Origin: Przewalskia tangutica
Lineage: Eukaryota; Streptophyta; Magnoliopsida; Solanales; Solanaceae
Reading direction: 5' to 3'
NCBI GenBank assembly: GCA_029844215.1
Contig: CM056721.1
Span: 14,148,368 to 14,212,367 of the forward strand
DNA: 64,000 bases
Shown here: one piece after another, positions 32,979 through 45,400 of the stretch
Layout of the letters: the number at the start of each line of letters is the position of its first letter
Numbering within the stretch: the stretch's first letter is position 1
Translations under genes and position numbers: made by a program
The notes under the pieces: generated by a model
Databases searched by the model: none
Seen by the model: only the letters and a program-made list of their open reading frames with translations
What the model was told of the DNA's origin: nothing

Positions 32979-33444
32979 TGTTGATAAGTCTGCCATCGTT
33001 AATGACCCAGAAACTATGCACGAGAGGAGAAGATTGAGAGTATATTCTTTAGGGTTTTCTAGCTTTCGATCGTTGATAGAAAAGACCATACAGAAGACAT
33101 ACGAAGTTAAAGGAGACAATATCACATCATTATCAATGAAGAATTATCTACAAAAATACACCATTGAGTATAGAACAATGGAAGAAAAAAGGCTCTTGAT
33201 TATCAGAGGAGCTTTTCTTTTACAGAAGACTTAGGGAGAAGAGAGTTCTAAAAAAGTGTAGTAAAGCGTATGTAAGAAGCTATTTTAACAGCTGTCTTCC
33301 ACTCTCATCTTTTCACCGACACCTTTCCTTCTCTTTTAATAATAACCGGATATAACAAGTTAATGGGCTTCAGAACCGCAGGCCATAAGGTTGGACCATT
33401 ACATTGGGCTAAGTATTTACATTATTGGGCTTTATTCTTCAACA
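32979..33444 (-). repeat. Copia 5' LTR
   Basis: 466 bp. It differs from the 3' LTR by one G/A change near 33003, one base fewer in GAGAGG(G)AGAAG, and a small difference near 33066. It ends at the GTGAC target copy that continues into the WAT1 exon. Confidence 0.93.
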
Positions 33445-35115
33445 GTGACGATGTTTTGCCTGTTTTAATTATGGTGATGGTGCAGGTTGGCTATGCAGGG
33501 ATGAACATAGTAGGAAAATTGCTATGGATGCAGGCATGGACCCTTTCGTCCACATTGCTTATCGCCAAATAATTGGCACCATTTCCCTTGTTCCATTTGC
33601 TTACTTCTACGAGAGGTAATTAATTACCCCTCATTTGAAGGTTAGCACTAGTATCAAATTAAAAGTTTTCTTAATTAATGAGGGTGTCAAAACTTTAAAC
33701 GACAGATAAAAATGAGGACCAGAGGGAGTAATCTCTAGTTGCATTGAAATTTCATTCATTAATCATATTGCTAAATTAGCTTTGATGTGTTGATTCAGGA
33801 AAACTAAACCGCAGTTGACATCATCAATTCTTTTCTGGATTTTCTTATGTTCTTTATCCGGGTAAGTATTCTCTCTTTCAAGCACCATCATCCATAATAT
33901 TTTTGCAAATTTAAATGATATTTATAGTAATTGTGTATTTATAAGTTTGAACATCACACTTCCTTGTAAATATCCAATATGCAGGTTAACGGTGAGTCAG
34001 ATTGCATACTTCGTTGGGTTAAAATATTCCACTCCTACTATCGCCTGTGCATTATCAAACTTAATTCCAGCTGCCACTTTTCTCCAAGCTATTCCTTTTG
34101 GGTAATATATCTTAATTACTACTTTTCAAATCAATATTACTATACTATTAATCCCAGAAAACTTGCTAGAAATTAATTTTAATTTGGCAGGATGGAGAAT
34201 GTAGGATTTAGAAGTAAGGCAGGGCAAGCCAAAGTGTGGGGTACAATTATATGTGTTGGTGGTGCCACGTTACTCTCATTGTACCATGGACCTATTGTAA
34301 TTGGTCAATCTGGCATCCATTGGAAATTTGCACAAAAGACTGAGAAAAACAACTCTAGTGGCAATGACAACTTAATCTTGGGACCTTTACTTCTTATTGT
34401 TAGCACCGTTTTTTCTTACTCATTGTGGATTATTTTCCAAGTAATTCTCTTTCATATTTTCTTACTTAAAAGTTAAAACTTAAAAAGTAATTTCTTTCCA
34501 AAAAAAAAATTGTCTTTTCTATTATATTTGAGTTATTATATTGTTGTTTTTTAACAGGCAAGAGTGAGCGAGAAGTATACAGCACCATATACAAGCACAA
34601 TGTTGATGTGTTTAATGGCAAGTTTTCAATGTGTGATAATTGGGCTTTGTGTTGTTTATGACAAAGCTGCTTGGTCTCTAGACCGAATGAGAACTATTGC
34701 CGCTCTTTACAATGTAAAAATTACATAAATAAATTTTTAAAATTGTTTAAAGGTTATTAGTATTATTCTTAATCTAATTCAAGAGTGAATTTCAGGGAAT
34801 TGTATGCACTGCATTAGGATATTGTCTAACTTCATGGTGTATACAAAGAAAAGGTCCTCTGTATGTCTCAGTATTCTACCCTTTAATGCTAATCATCACA
34901 GCCGTTCTTAGTTGGGCTTTGCTGCGTGAAAAGCTATACTGTATATTGGAACGTAGGTCTTAATTTCACTACTCCAAATTGTTCTTTTCTAATTTTCTTT
35001 TAAATTTTTTTAACTTAATTTATTGTTTGTGAATATCAGAGTTGTAGGATCATTCTTGACAGTTGTGGGATTCTATGGTGTCCTATGGGGAAAGGATAAG
35101 AAGTCAAAGTCTTGA

Positions 35116-36294
35116 GATGAAAACAGATTATTTGAAGCAGCAATTAGGAGCAAAGTGTGATTTGGAACTGCAATTATCCGCACAATCAGATATTAAAATT
35201 CATGCCGGTAAATAGAAAGCTCTTGAAAGCTCGTATTGGACTTTGAGATAAGTCAGCCAGTCCCGTAGATGTGCACCGATAATCTTGACTAATTTCAATT
35301 AGTATAGGCAAAGTTAGCTCAAACATTTTCTTCTTTCGGAAGAATTTCATGTTCATTGATTAATATTACTACATATAATATAAAGTTCTCAGTACATGTA
35401 TATTTCTTCTAACACATCTTGCACATTCATAGGATAAGTATAGTATTAAAATTTTGTTGAATTAATCATTGGAGTTGCGAGTTACACAGACACACAAATG
35501 GACGCGCGAGTTAGGCCCTGCTCATTGTTGCACTTGTAGAAGCTTAGCAAATATGAAAACTGAAATAAGAGAATTATATCGTATAGCATATCCACAAAAA
35601 TAAAAGGTACACATATATGTACAAGTTCAATCACTAAAACGTGTTAATATCTCTAGAATTAATGTTTTAACGTTTGTGCTGATCTATATTTTTTCATAGA
35701 GAAACGAAGATTTGGGACCAAGTGACACTTTCTCATGAATCGATCAAACTCTAGAACGTGAGTTTTATCTTATGAATCAGCTCCCAATATGGTCACCAGT
35801 GAGGTCACACAAGTAGCTATTAGGCTGAGAATAAGCAATACGACCAGATGACCTTCAAAAATGTTAATTTTGGATCCAAGTTAACTAGTTGGCATAAGAA
35901 TGGTCCGAAATTTTGGGATTATGCGTATTGCTGAGTCAAGTGTCTTCTTCTCCTCACCTCCTTTCTGAGTGTTTGTATCTTCTCATTTCTCTTCTATCCT
36001 CTGTTACTATTTCCCTGTAATCTTCTCTACTGTCTAGTTTTAGTCATGCCATTATAATAGTTACTTTATGTTGGAAATTTATTAACGTGACTCGAACAAT
36101 TGGGGCCCCAAACGTCGGAAACTTCGTTTCCACACACGTGCACATGTTGTACCAAGGATCATGAATTTCCCTAGTGAAAGAGTTATTGGTACGTATACGA
36201 AATGTTTGAGACATGAAATGATACACGGTTATTGGCAAAATGACAAGTGTTTTACGTTGGTAAGTGAAGGAAGAAGTGTATAATGTGTGAAGAT
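35116..36294. other. 3' flank of the WAT1-like gene, nothing else recognised
   Basis: Presumed 3' UTR followed by unassigned DNA. No repeat border or coding frame could be supported. Confidence 0.5.
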
Positions 36295-36424
36295 GAAACG
36301 AGTCATGAATCATCTCGGAGCCGTGAAGGGCCGCGGTGCGACCTTTTCAGGGCCGCGACGCCTATGATGGGTTTGGTTACTGGAATTGAGGCGTTGCGGC
36401 GTCTCGATCCAGAGTCGTGGCACC
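36295..36424 (+). mobile_element. GC-rich LTR fragment, left of LTR A
   Basis: Carries GGGCCGCGGTGCGACC and CAGGGCCGCGACGCC, a word family that continues on the other side of LTR A at 40355-40560 (CCACCGGCGGCGCGACGC). LTR A probably inserted into, or recombined within, this older LTR. The parent lineage was not identified. Confidence 0.4.
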
Positions 36425-39145
36425 TGTTGACACCCAATTTTGACCCTCCCGTCCAGCCATTAACTATAAAATTACACTAATTTTGTAAAATAATTTTTAG
36501 GATTTTTATAATAAAATGCAGCGAATAAAACATTAAATACAGGCATAAATAATTAATTTAATAATGACATCGCGTCTTACGTAGAGTTTTAAGCACTTAG
36601 AGTCTCGCGTCCGCATTAATTAACTTTAAGCTTTGTCGTAATTCTTAAATAATTAATAAAGGCATAAAATAAATAATTTAGCGATAACGTCGTGTCAGGT
36701 AGCATAGCCGCATTTATTAGTAATCATTTATAATTTAAAATCAATTTTAATCTGATATATGCATTTAATAGCACCGCATTTATAAAGCTTTAAGCGATTC
36801 TTAAATATCATACTCGCATGTAGCATTTAAATAATTTAATCTAAACTCAATTCAATTTTAATTTAACTTCGCAATAATGCAATAATAAGATTTTAATAGC
36901 GCCGCATTCTAGAGCATTAAGCATTAATTAAATAACACACGCATTTATTTTATAACAATTAATTAATTACTTTGTCACTAATTAAAAGCCTAAAACTATT
37001 AATTAAATAGCACATTAAACTAACTAACACTTAATTAAACCCTAATTAATTCTACCCACCCAATTACCCGCAACACACCCCTTCTACTTCATTCCCATCA
37101 CCAATGCCCGCGACCCTACCAAAGACCCGCGAGCCCACGTTCTATATTCTCCTTTACCCACTTCGCCTCCGCACTGTGAGCCCCTAAAACCTAAACCTAA
37201 CTCCTCAATCGCGCTCCATCACGCATAGAGCGGCGCTTCCTTTCCAAGTTTACCATATCAATCTTTCACGGTGATAACCAAATCAGATCACATATGGTAA
37301 GCAAATCACTTACAAATCACTACCAAATCTCGTGGAAATTCTTTCAAAAATCAAATCGATAACTTACCATAACAAGAACGATTTCGCACTCAAGAATCCA
37401 GAATCAAGCACAAATCTCACTTTAAACACTTACCAAACTTAGAACCCAAAATCCTAATTATAAATATAGAACCATCACGCATTTAATAGGCATCGGGGAT
37501 CGACAGAGGATTCGTAAATCGATCGAATTCGTGAGCTTAGTCGGGAGAGCATCGACGATGAGAGAGGAGAGCGAGCATAGGAGAGCATATAAGAGAGAGC
37601 TCTGGTCGAATTCTGGGGCTCGACAAGATAGATAGCATCGAAACCGATAGCACAAGAGAGTTCATCTTAGTGGGATAGCATCGAACCCTTACCGCAGCTT
37701 AAGAACCATTAGGCGATCGAACATAGGCGTATACGAGTAAATACAACCAAGGAATCAAGCAAAACCTTCCCCTCTGCTTCGCATCGCAAAGCCCAAAACC
37801 CGTCGACTGGACCGACGACTTGATACGCTGCCCCGGGTCGCTGTCCGGAGAAGGTAAACTCAACTCCCCTCGATTTTGATTTATTTCATATTTTCTTTGT
37901 ATTTTCTGGGGCTTGCTTACATTAATCATGTTGTTAGTCTGTTGATATTACTGTGACTATAATGCCTGATGTTTGGTTAGTTCGTTTTCATTAATCTAGG
38001 CATATTTAGCTTATTTAAACTATGGAGTGAGTTTACATTCAATTATTAGTCATTTTAGGTCTGTCATAACCTGTGGTTTGCTGAATGTTGTGTCTTCTGA
38101 TTGTTCTGGTTCCGTTTACATGTCTATTAGATAATTTTGGGACCTCATATTGTTTGATAGTACATCTTATAGCGTACCGATCATCCGTTAAATACCACTA
38201 GTTCATAATACATTTTCCTCTCTTAATATGGATTCTAAATACCAGAGTTGTTGGTATATATATGGCAACTAGTATAGATATTAAATTAGCTCCTTTGTTT
38301 CACATTGATATGTTTGCCATTTGGTTTTAAGTCTATGTTTGTCCAATATCGCATATATGAATAATGCCATATTCAATTGTATGATGGTCGTTGCTATGAT
38401 TTAAAACATGTCCGAGTTTGCTAAGAGGTATATGTGACAGCATTTAAGGAAGAATATATATGTTTGGGCATCATCTCTCTGTTCCTTTTCCTCCATGATA
38501 GTATGGTACACATCCTATATATATTGTTATTTCCCCTTGGTATGCTTAGGAATAATATGTGCATTATGGTGTATATTCAGTATATCATTTTGCATCCTTG
38601 TGTGACTATATTCCTTGGGCTTAGCCCACCGTCTGTTGCTCCCCTTTCCTTATTCACTAATCTTGGTGCATTCATGCCTACTAATCTGTTTTAAGTGCCT
38701 ATCCTTATTCGTTTCAATATCAGCTCGGATCCTTGTGTATGTTTTTTTACACTAAATCATGGTGCAGTCCCTGTTGTATGTTCGCATATCTGTTGCGACT
38801 GGTATCTTATGTACATTTTCCTTCTATCGGCGATGCTAAAGTCATCTCATGTTTTGTCTGCTTTCCTCTATGCTCTACTGCCTGCCTCCTGAATCCTTCC
38901 CTTCAAAATCTGAAAAGATTCATTTCAGTTTGCTCTGTTGCCCCTGCATTGTCTGTCTGGCCTACTGATACATATTTGGGTCGAACCCATTAGGTTTACT
39001 TCTCGTCATTTGTCATATGTTGCTCCTTACTGTTTAGTAATATGTGCCTGATTTTATGCTAACTCATTTATTATATTTGATAAAATTCGGACATATACTA
39101 ATCCTTATATTTTTCTTTTTACATGGCACGCACCGGAGCAACAAA

Positions 39146-39164
39146 GAGTCTCATAACGAGACTC
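39146..39164 (+). other. Conserved LTR hairpin, copy A
   Basis: GAGTCTC-ATAAC-GAGACTC: a perfect 7 bp stem with a 5-base loop, preceded by the conserved word GCACCGGAGC. The same structure with different loops is found at 45296, 53810 and 63254. Confidence 0.7.
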
Positions 39165-39619
39165 GTCGTGGCAAACGAAAGGCACGCATATACATCCACC
39201 GAGTCCTCTTCTAATTCCTAGAAAACAAATAGACGGGTCATCCGCTTAATCTCTTTGCTCTCTCTCTTATCTCATTTATGCCCTTATTTGTTTGTTGTAA
39301 TTTTATTACTTAACTTTGTAATTAATAGGGGACCTTCTAGCAATTAGCCTTTAAGCATATGAGGTGGAAGGTAATTTAAACTTAGAAACGCATTCTTCTT
39401 TATTTGTCTTTTAGACTATTAGGCATGTTTAAAATCAAAAAATAATTTAAAATGATTTAACTCGCCATAAAACCAACATTTTGTTTATTAAAATCCATAA
39501 CCGATTTCTTCCTAAACTCTCAAGAATCGTCTTTAAGATCCCTTATATAATATCGCATTTGAGTTAAGCGAGATTAATTTAGCTAGCAGTATACATAATT
39601 AGTCCATAAAGCACCTTAG

Positions 39620-39930
39620 CATTCTTTAGCCTATTTCTAGCCCTTTAAAAACCTTAGCATTTTAGCACCTTTTGCACTTTTAGTATCTTTTAGCACTTTT
39701 TATATTCTAGCACCCTTTCATACCTTTTAGCACCTTTATTTTCTGACACCCTTTTTTAGCATTTTAAGCACCACGTTAATATTTAACACCCTTTACTTTT
39801 AAAATTAACCTCTTAGCACCCTTTAAACATCTTCCAACATTTTTAAAACCTTTTTAACTACTTAGCATTATTTTAACATTTAGCACTTTATTTTCTAACA
39901 TTGCACTCTTTATAGATCTTTTACTTTGCA
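39620..39930. repeat. TTTTAGCAC-type short tandem repeat in LTR A
   Basis: Degenerate 10-20 bp units around TTTTAGCACC. The same motif recurs at about 40150-40290 in this LTR and at 46180-46380 and 54655-54860 in LTRs B and C. Confidence 0.7.
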
Positions 39931-40354
39931 TTTTTAAAATATAATAATTACCCTAGGTTTGGCAGGACAACCGCAAGTTAGCGGATCTTAGAGGGTGCCT
40001 AACCCCTTCCCTCTAGATTAATAAAGAACCCTTACCCAGAATCTCACTAAGTTTAGCAGACCATTAAAATGGAGTTAATGTTTTACTTTAAACTAGTTAA
40101 ACATTTAGGTGTCCTAATTCACCCAATTAATTAGGTGGCGACTCCGCGAACCCTTAGCATTCTAGCAACCCTTTAGCATTTTAGCACCCTTTTAAACTTT
40201 AGCATCTTTTGCAATTTTAGCATCCTTTTAGCATTTTTAAAACCTTTAAGCATCTTAAACTTTATTAGCATTTTATTATTTATTTTCTAACATTTGCATT
40301 TTGAGCAGGGTGCGCTATTATTTTAGAATGTCGCGGTCGAAAAAGGGAGCGACA

Positions 40355-40560
40355 AAGACTCTTTCCGCGGCGCTACCAGTAACGATGTTGAATCACCGAG
40401 CTATCGACATGAGGCCGCGCGCCACCGGCGGCGCGACGCTTAGCTTCCAGAATCCACGATTGGAGACGAAAGGACATGATTTTTGGGCTGGTTTTGGAGC
40501 AGTAAACCTCCATTATTTCCCACATGAATTCAGTCATTATTTGGTTGAATTGTAACCTCA
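40355..40560 (+). mobile_element. GC-rich LTR fragment, right of LTR A
   Basis: Has CGCGCCACCGGCGGCGCGAC followed by TTTTTGGGCTGGTTTTGGAG. It is probably the continuation of the fragment at 36295-36424. Confidence 0.4.
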
Positions 40561-41039
40561 TATTAAGTATCATTATATGGTCATTCAAGGCCATTACGTT
40601 GCTAGATGAAAAGTCATCTTTACCACACAATAAAGTGAGACTCAAAGCTCGTTTGAAGAACACACTTGAAATCTAAATACTTCTTCCTCTCTTGCTCTCT
40701 TTCATACACTCATAAGCTATTCTTTTATAGTAAACTTTTGGGTTATCCTTTGCTTAATTGTTTGTTGATGTTTTATCTTGGGAGCCAAGTTGCCAATAGC
40801 CGTTAAGGGGTTCATACGGGGCAATATTGTCTTAAGGACATATTGAACATCAATTGACTCAGTAAACCCTTTCCTTTGTTCTTATTCCCAGATTTGTTAT
40901 CAAAGTTGTTGCTTACTTTCTCATTTCCTTGTAATCGCAATTGTAACTAACAGTTTAAGCTTGCAATCAAATAAATTACTACACTCTCCGTCTCAATTTA
41001 TGTGGCATAGTTGGACTTTAAAGAGCCAACCAAGTTTTT
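40561..41039. other. Unassigned LTR-like spacer with a Stowaway half-end
   Basis: No coding. 40982-41037 has CTCTCCGTCTCAATTTATG, a Stowaway-type end without its partner. The rest may be LTR-derived but cannot be assigned. Confidence 0.4.
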
Positions 41040-41362
41040 TTTACCCAACCTCAGATCCGCGCTGCTGTGGCCCCGACCGAAATTGCTTTTCTGCTCGATC
41101 ACAAGACCGAACTTGTAACTTCCATAACTTCCTACTCCGATGTCCTATCGACGAACGGTTTGATGCGTTGGAAACTAGACTCAACGAACTACATACTAGG
41201 CCTTTGAAACACCTAGGAACTCCTAATGCAACTGGACATAAACCGCCTCAAAGTTGACTAAAAACCCGTCCGAAACATTTCGTCAACCCATCCTTCTAAA
41301 ATTTAAGTCTCAACTCCTTTCGTACGTTCTCAAAAGCATGACCTGAATTACGGGGTGTAACA
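41040..41362 (-). mobile_element. Chromovirus-like (Del/Tekay type) LTR start
   Basis: On the minus strand it begins TGTTACACCCCGTAATTCAG (41362 downward) and contains GTCGATAGGACATCGGAGTAG and GAAGTTACAAGTTC. The same blocks occur at 55920-56193 (minus) and 58316-58560 (plus). The lineage name is from memory; what is seen is a recurrent LTR. Confidence 0.6.
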
Positions 41363-42414
41363 TACCGCCTGCATCAGCTACCCTCATGGGGAGCTAGTCC
41401 ATGGAATAACACTATCAACGAGGAACGAACCCTCATCGTGGCCGCATACCCGTGGACCTTCCATCGAGTCAGTATGCCCAACATGATCGAGAATAACATG
41501 ACCGGCCCTCCATCGAGAGACGCGGTAGCATAAGAATACAATACTTGTACACCAAGACTATCACAAGCAAACATAGGCAAGTTATTCACACTCAAGGTAC
41601 TTTCATTTTATGCCAAAAATCCGGGTTTTAACCCCAAGGTACTACTTACTTTATCTCTTTAAAAAGGTCCATTTCTTTTCACAAAAGTCGCATGACCCTA
41701 ACACCCGTAGTATCAAAATAGAGTAACTATTATTTTAAGTAAACCAGAACAATTTCCATACTTCCTTTTCAAATAAACCAAGACAATTTCATGTCTTCCT
41801 AAGAAAAAAATAAAAACACTTCTCCCTTTTAAAGTCAAGTAACAATATACTTTCCAAAATAGTTTAGGCTTCCTAACTTCAAATTCTCAAGTCCCGTCTC
41901 TTTTAGAAATCAAGTTTCTTACTTTGGAAGTTCAAGAAACCAATAATTGTTTATAATGATCTTATTAAAGCAGCCATGATCTAGAAAATGTAATATAATT
42001 TTGTCTTATCTTAGCTTCTATGCAGAAGGAGGAATTCTACTCATTTTAATGTAATTGGTTGTCGATACATTTTCATTTATTAACGCTGCAATGGCTTGTT
42101 CGCTATTTATTCTCATTCGTGTCGTAACAAGTAAAATCAACTCTACTCCAAAATATACAACTAACGACTCTTACCAACATCCCCCATAAGACTTGGTAAG
42201 ATCTAGGATAACTTTATTCTTTTGAGGACCAAGCACCCATTACTCACGAATGAGGTTTCACAACTTTTTAACACAATTCAAGTTCTTAACACTTCATATC
42301 AAGTCACCTAACTTTAGGGTCAAGCCAAGGACACAAAAAGGAATCAAACTTCTTTAACACACGTGCGTCTATCGCGCTATATATTACACAAATAGTCATG
42401 CTCAAGAGGATAGG
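41363..42414 (-). mobile_element. Probable remainder of a chromovirus-like LTR
   Basis: Non-coding. Its minus strand ends with CCATGAGGGTAGCTGATGC next to the LTR start at 41362. It adjoins the Ogre-like insertion, so it could continue the LTR that starts at 56193 and is cut at ATAGG. No direct sequence overlap confirms this. Confidence 0.35.
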
Positions 42415-45400
42415 TGTTGACACCCAATTTTGACCCTCCCGTCCAGCCATTAACCATAAAATTACACTAATTTTGTAAAATATCTTTTAGGATTTTTTAT
42501 AATAAAATACAACAATAAAACATTAAATACAGGCATAAATAATTAATTTAATAATGGCATCGCGTCTTACGTAAAGTTTTAAACACTTAGAATCCCGCGC
42601 CCGCATTTATTAACTTTAAGCTTTGTCGTAATTCTTAAATAATTAATAAATGCATAAAATAAATAATTTAGCGATAACGTCGTGTCAGGTAGCATAGCCG
42701 CATTTATTAGTAATCATTTGTAATTTAAAATCAATTTTAATCTGATATACGCTTAATAAAGACCGCATTTATAAAGCTTTAAACGATTCTTAAATATCGT
42801 ACTTGCATTCAGCATTTTAGTAATTTAATATAAACTCAATGCAATTTTAATTTAACTTCGCAATAATGCATAACAATAAAATTTTAAATAATAGCGTCAC
42901 ATTCTAAAGTATTAAGCATTAATTAAATAGCACGCCCGCATTTATTTATCATAACAATTAGATTAATGAAGCACCTAATTATTTTAATCACATTTGTTAA
43001 ATTAAGTTATCACTAATTAATTAATACACTTGCCTAGAATTAATTAGCTAATTAATTAACTCCTAGAATTAAGCCTAATTAAAACTACCTAACTAATGAC
43101 CCACTTAAAATTAATACTTAATTTAACTAACTAATTAATCTATCACTAACTAATAAATAAATACCTAATTAGCAACACACCTCTTCCACTCTTAGCCCAA
43201 TCGCGAGCTCCACTAATACCCAACCCGCAGCCCACGTCGCCCCAAACCCGCAAGCCCACTCGCCCCTCTACCCTTATCAGCCCACTACCCACGACCCAAC
43301 CTCATTTTCACCTTAACCCTCATCGTCCAAACAAAAAGAACAGAAGAACAAAGGCAGCCCTTAAAACCTAAACCTAAAAAAAAAAAAATAGCAACCGCCG
43401 CATACACCCCTCCCCTTCACCCGCGAATCTCGCCGGATTTTCAGTGGAAATTCCGGCATAACTAAACCAAATCCTTCATCCCGTAAATCCCGCCAAATCA
43501 TAATCCAAAATAGCCCACAAATCTTAATAAATCAGTTCGAAATCACACCCCGAATCACACAAAATCGCAGTAAGAATAAGCACCTAAATCTCGTCCCAAA
43601 TCAGCCTTGATTACTTACCAACATTAGAACTCGAACCATGGCTACATAAGGAACATGCAAAGGCATAAACGGGGCAGAGAGAGGAGAGCAGGGTCAGGGC
43701 AGCAATCATCGATTTGACACTCTCCCTTAGCAGCAGTTAAGAACCCAATCGGGAGTGAATCCAGACCTTCCTCACCGCCGAAACCAAAGAAAGGAAATGG
43801 CATCCATTCTCGCAGAATGAAACTCGACTAAAGACACCCGAAAATAAAAAGGGGAAATTAGGCGCGAGCAAGAAGAATCATAAAAATCGTTAGGGAAGCA
43901 GCAAGAACAGAAATTAAAACGAAAAGCATCTCTTTTTCGCAATACCAGTCAAGAATCAGGTAAAAAGTTTTCATTCCTCTTCTAAACGCATCACAAATAA
44001 AACCCCGAGCGGATCGACGACTTGATACGCTGCCCCGGGTCGCTGTCCGGAGAAGGTAAACTCATTCCCCTTTCGAATCTCGTTCCCGTTATGATAATTT
44101 AGGTGCTCTGTTATAGGTGTATTGTTTATGATTGTTAGTGTCACTATATGTATCTGAAACAGTTTCACTGGCCTCGATTTATATTCAGATAGATCACCCG
44201 ATAATCTTGGATTGATATGTTTGTCTGGGAATACTCAAGTTAAATGCTTAATGTGTGTCTGCCTTGCTGTTGAATGTTAAACTGCATCACGTTATCTTAA
44301 ACTGGTTAGTAAACAAATATGTATATCTAAGTGTTTAAATGTCACGATGTTGAGAAGTCCTGGCAGCTATTTTGAATCCCATCATTAAGTCGCTAAATGA
44401 TGCTGGCATTAACATATTGCATTATTTATATCATGTCGTATTATATCCCCTGTTTGCATCTCGCCTTCAGTTGGTAACCCTATCTCATGTAGCAAGCATA
44501 TTAAGGATGTAATCCAATCTTAAGAGGTATTAAACAAGTAAAACTAGCTCAGATGTGATCCCCCATGTCTCAAACTCATGTGGGACTGATAACGCTAGGA
44601 ATCTAATCTAATCTATACGCCGTAGGCTAATACTCCTCATGCTAGAATCAGTCTGCTGATAGTATATGCCAAAACAGTTTCCTATGATCAGTTGATCATG
44701 CGTGTTAGGAGATCATTGGTATTTAGGCACTGTGTGAGTGAAAGTCGGCCCACTCATTTGTTAGCATGTTTCTTGACCTCATATGGTTTAAAAATGAGAA
44801 AATATACTAATCAATATACATAATGTCCTCTTAGTTATTTTCTTTATGTTAGCATTCTGTGGGGAACTGGATGTTAACCACTGGATCTCATCTATTTGCA
44901 TTTGGTTTGTTAAGCTGAGTTTCCCTTGTAAGTATGTTTGAAATGTCATGACCGCTTAAGGATTGCCAGTTTGATATAAACTGAGTTAATTGATAAGTGA
45001 TAATCACTGTCTTGGGCTCCCTCGCACGTATGGGCTTGTTTGCTTTCTTTAAAATTCTGAAATTGTCACGTTTTGGGCCTTGTTTGCATCTTCGCCTACA
45101 TGCGTATCCAAGGCCTGGATCGTGTTGGACCACGTTTTAGGCTTCTTTGATCCGTTAGCTCTTTTTGGGATTCATACAATAACTATTAAATTATACTTAT
45201 GTGATTACTCTGTCTATTTGTTTGTCAAAAGATTGGAACGTATATTAATCCTTATCCTTTCTTGTTTTACATGGCACGCACCGGAGCAAAATAAAGAGTC
45301 TCACGGCGAGACTCATCGCAAGCCATTTCATATGGCAACCCGCACCCGCATTTGCATTCCCGCTTCAGAAATTCCTAAGACAAAATAGGATAAGACGACG

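Larger units (their letters stand above)
27794..33444 (-). mobile_element. Full-length Ty1/copia retrotransposon inside the WAT1 exon
   Basis: Two near-identical LTRs (27794-28261 and 32979-33444) with TG...CA ends enclose gag and pol on the minus strand. The element is 5,651 bp and flanked by GTGAC at 27789-27793 and 33445-33449. The primer site TGGTATCAGAGC (initiator tRNA-Met type) adjoins the right-hand LTR, and a purine tract GAGGGAGGC adjoins the left-hand one. Only three small differences between the LTRs were noticed, so insertion is recent on an evolutionary scale. Pol is frameshifted, so it is now non-autonomous. Confidence 0.95.
27785..35115 (+). pseudogene. WAT1-related (MtN21/EamA) transporter gene split by a copia element
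   Basis: Drug/metabolite-superfamily membrane transporters with ten TM helices. The start ATGGGTGAC (27785-27793) is directly followed by the retrotransposon. The reading resumes at 33450 with DDVLPVLIMVMVQVGYAG and MNIVGK. Later exons: 33799-33861 (KTKPQL), 33985-34101 (LTVSQIAYFVGLKYSTPT), 34191-34440 (KVWGTIICVGGATLLSLYHG), 34558-34713 (YTSTMLMCLMASFQC), 34796-34952 (GIVCTALGYCLTSWCIQRKG, FYPLM) and 35040-35115 (SFLTVVGFYGVLWGK, then TGA). One base is missing near 33521 (GKL/AMDAGMDPF), and one near the end of exon 6, where KLYLGT is expected. Summed exons give 994 bases, two short of a full frame. The product would be about 331 aa, somewhat short for the family. It is inactive as sequenced. 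Confidence 0.87.
36425..40354 (+). mobile_element. Ogre/Tat-like solo LTR (LTR A), about 3.93 kb
   Basis: It starts TGTTGACACCCAATTTTGAC and ends GTCGCGGTCGAAAAAGG..GCGACA, the same termini as LTRs B and C. No internal region or primer site follows, so it is a solo LTR. The 5 bp on either side (GCACC and AAGAC) do not match. Such long LTRs are a hallmark of Ogre/Tat gypsy elements. Internal landmarks shared with the other copies: the block ending CCGGAGAAGGTAAACTCA (to 37862), the hairpin at 39146-39164, and the AATAAA-bearing block at about 39953-40040. Confidence 0.82.

Noticed and set aside
38434..38993. Plus-strand frames of 65-86 aa within LTR A as coding exons
   Set aside because: They lie inside an LTR, have no domain and are not kept in the equivalent part of LTRs B, C or D.
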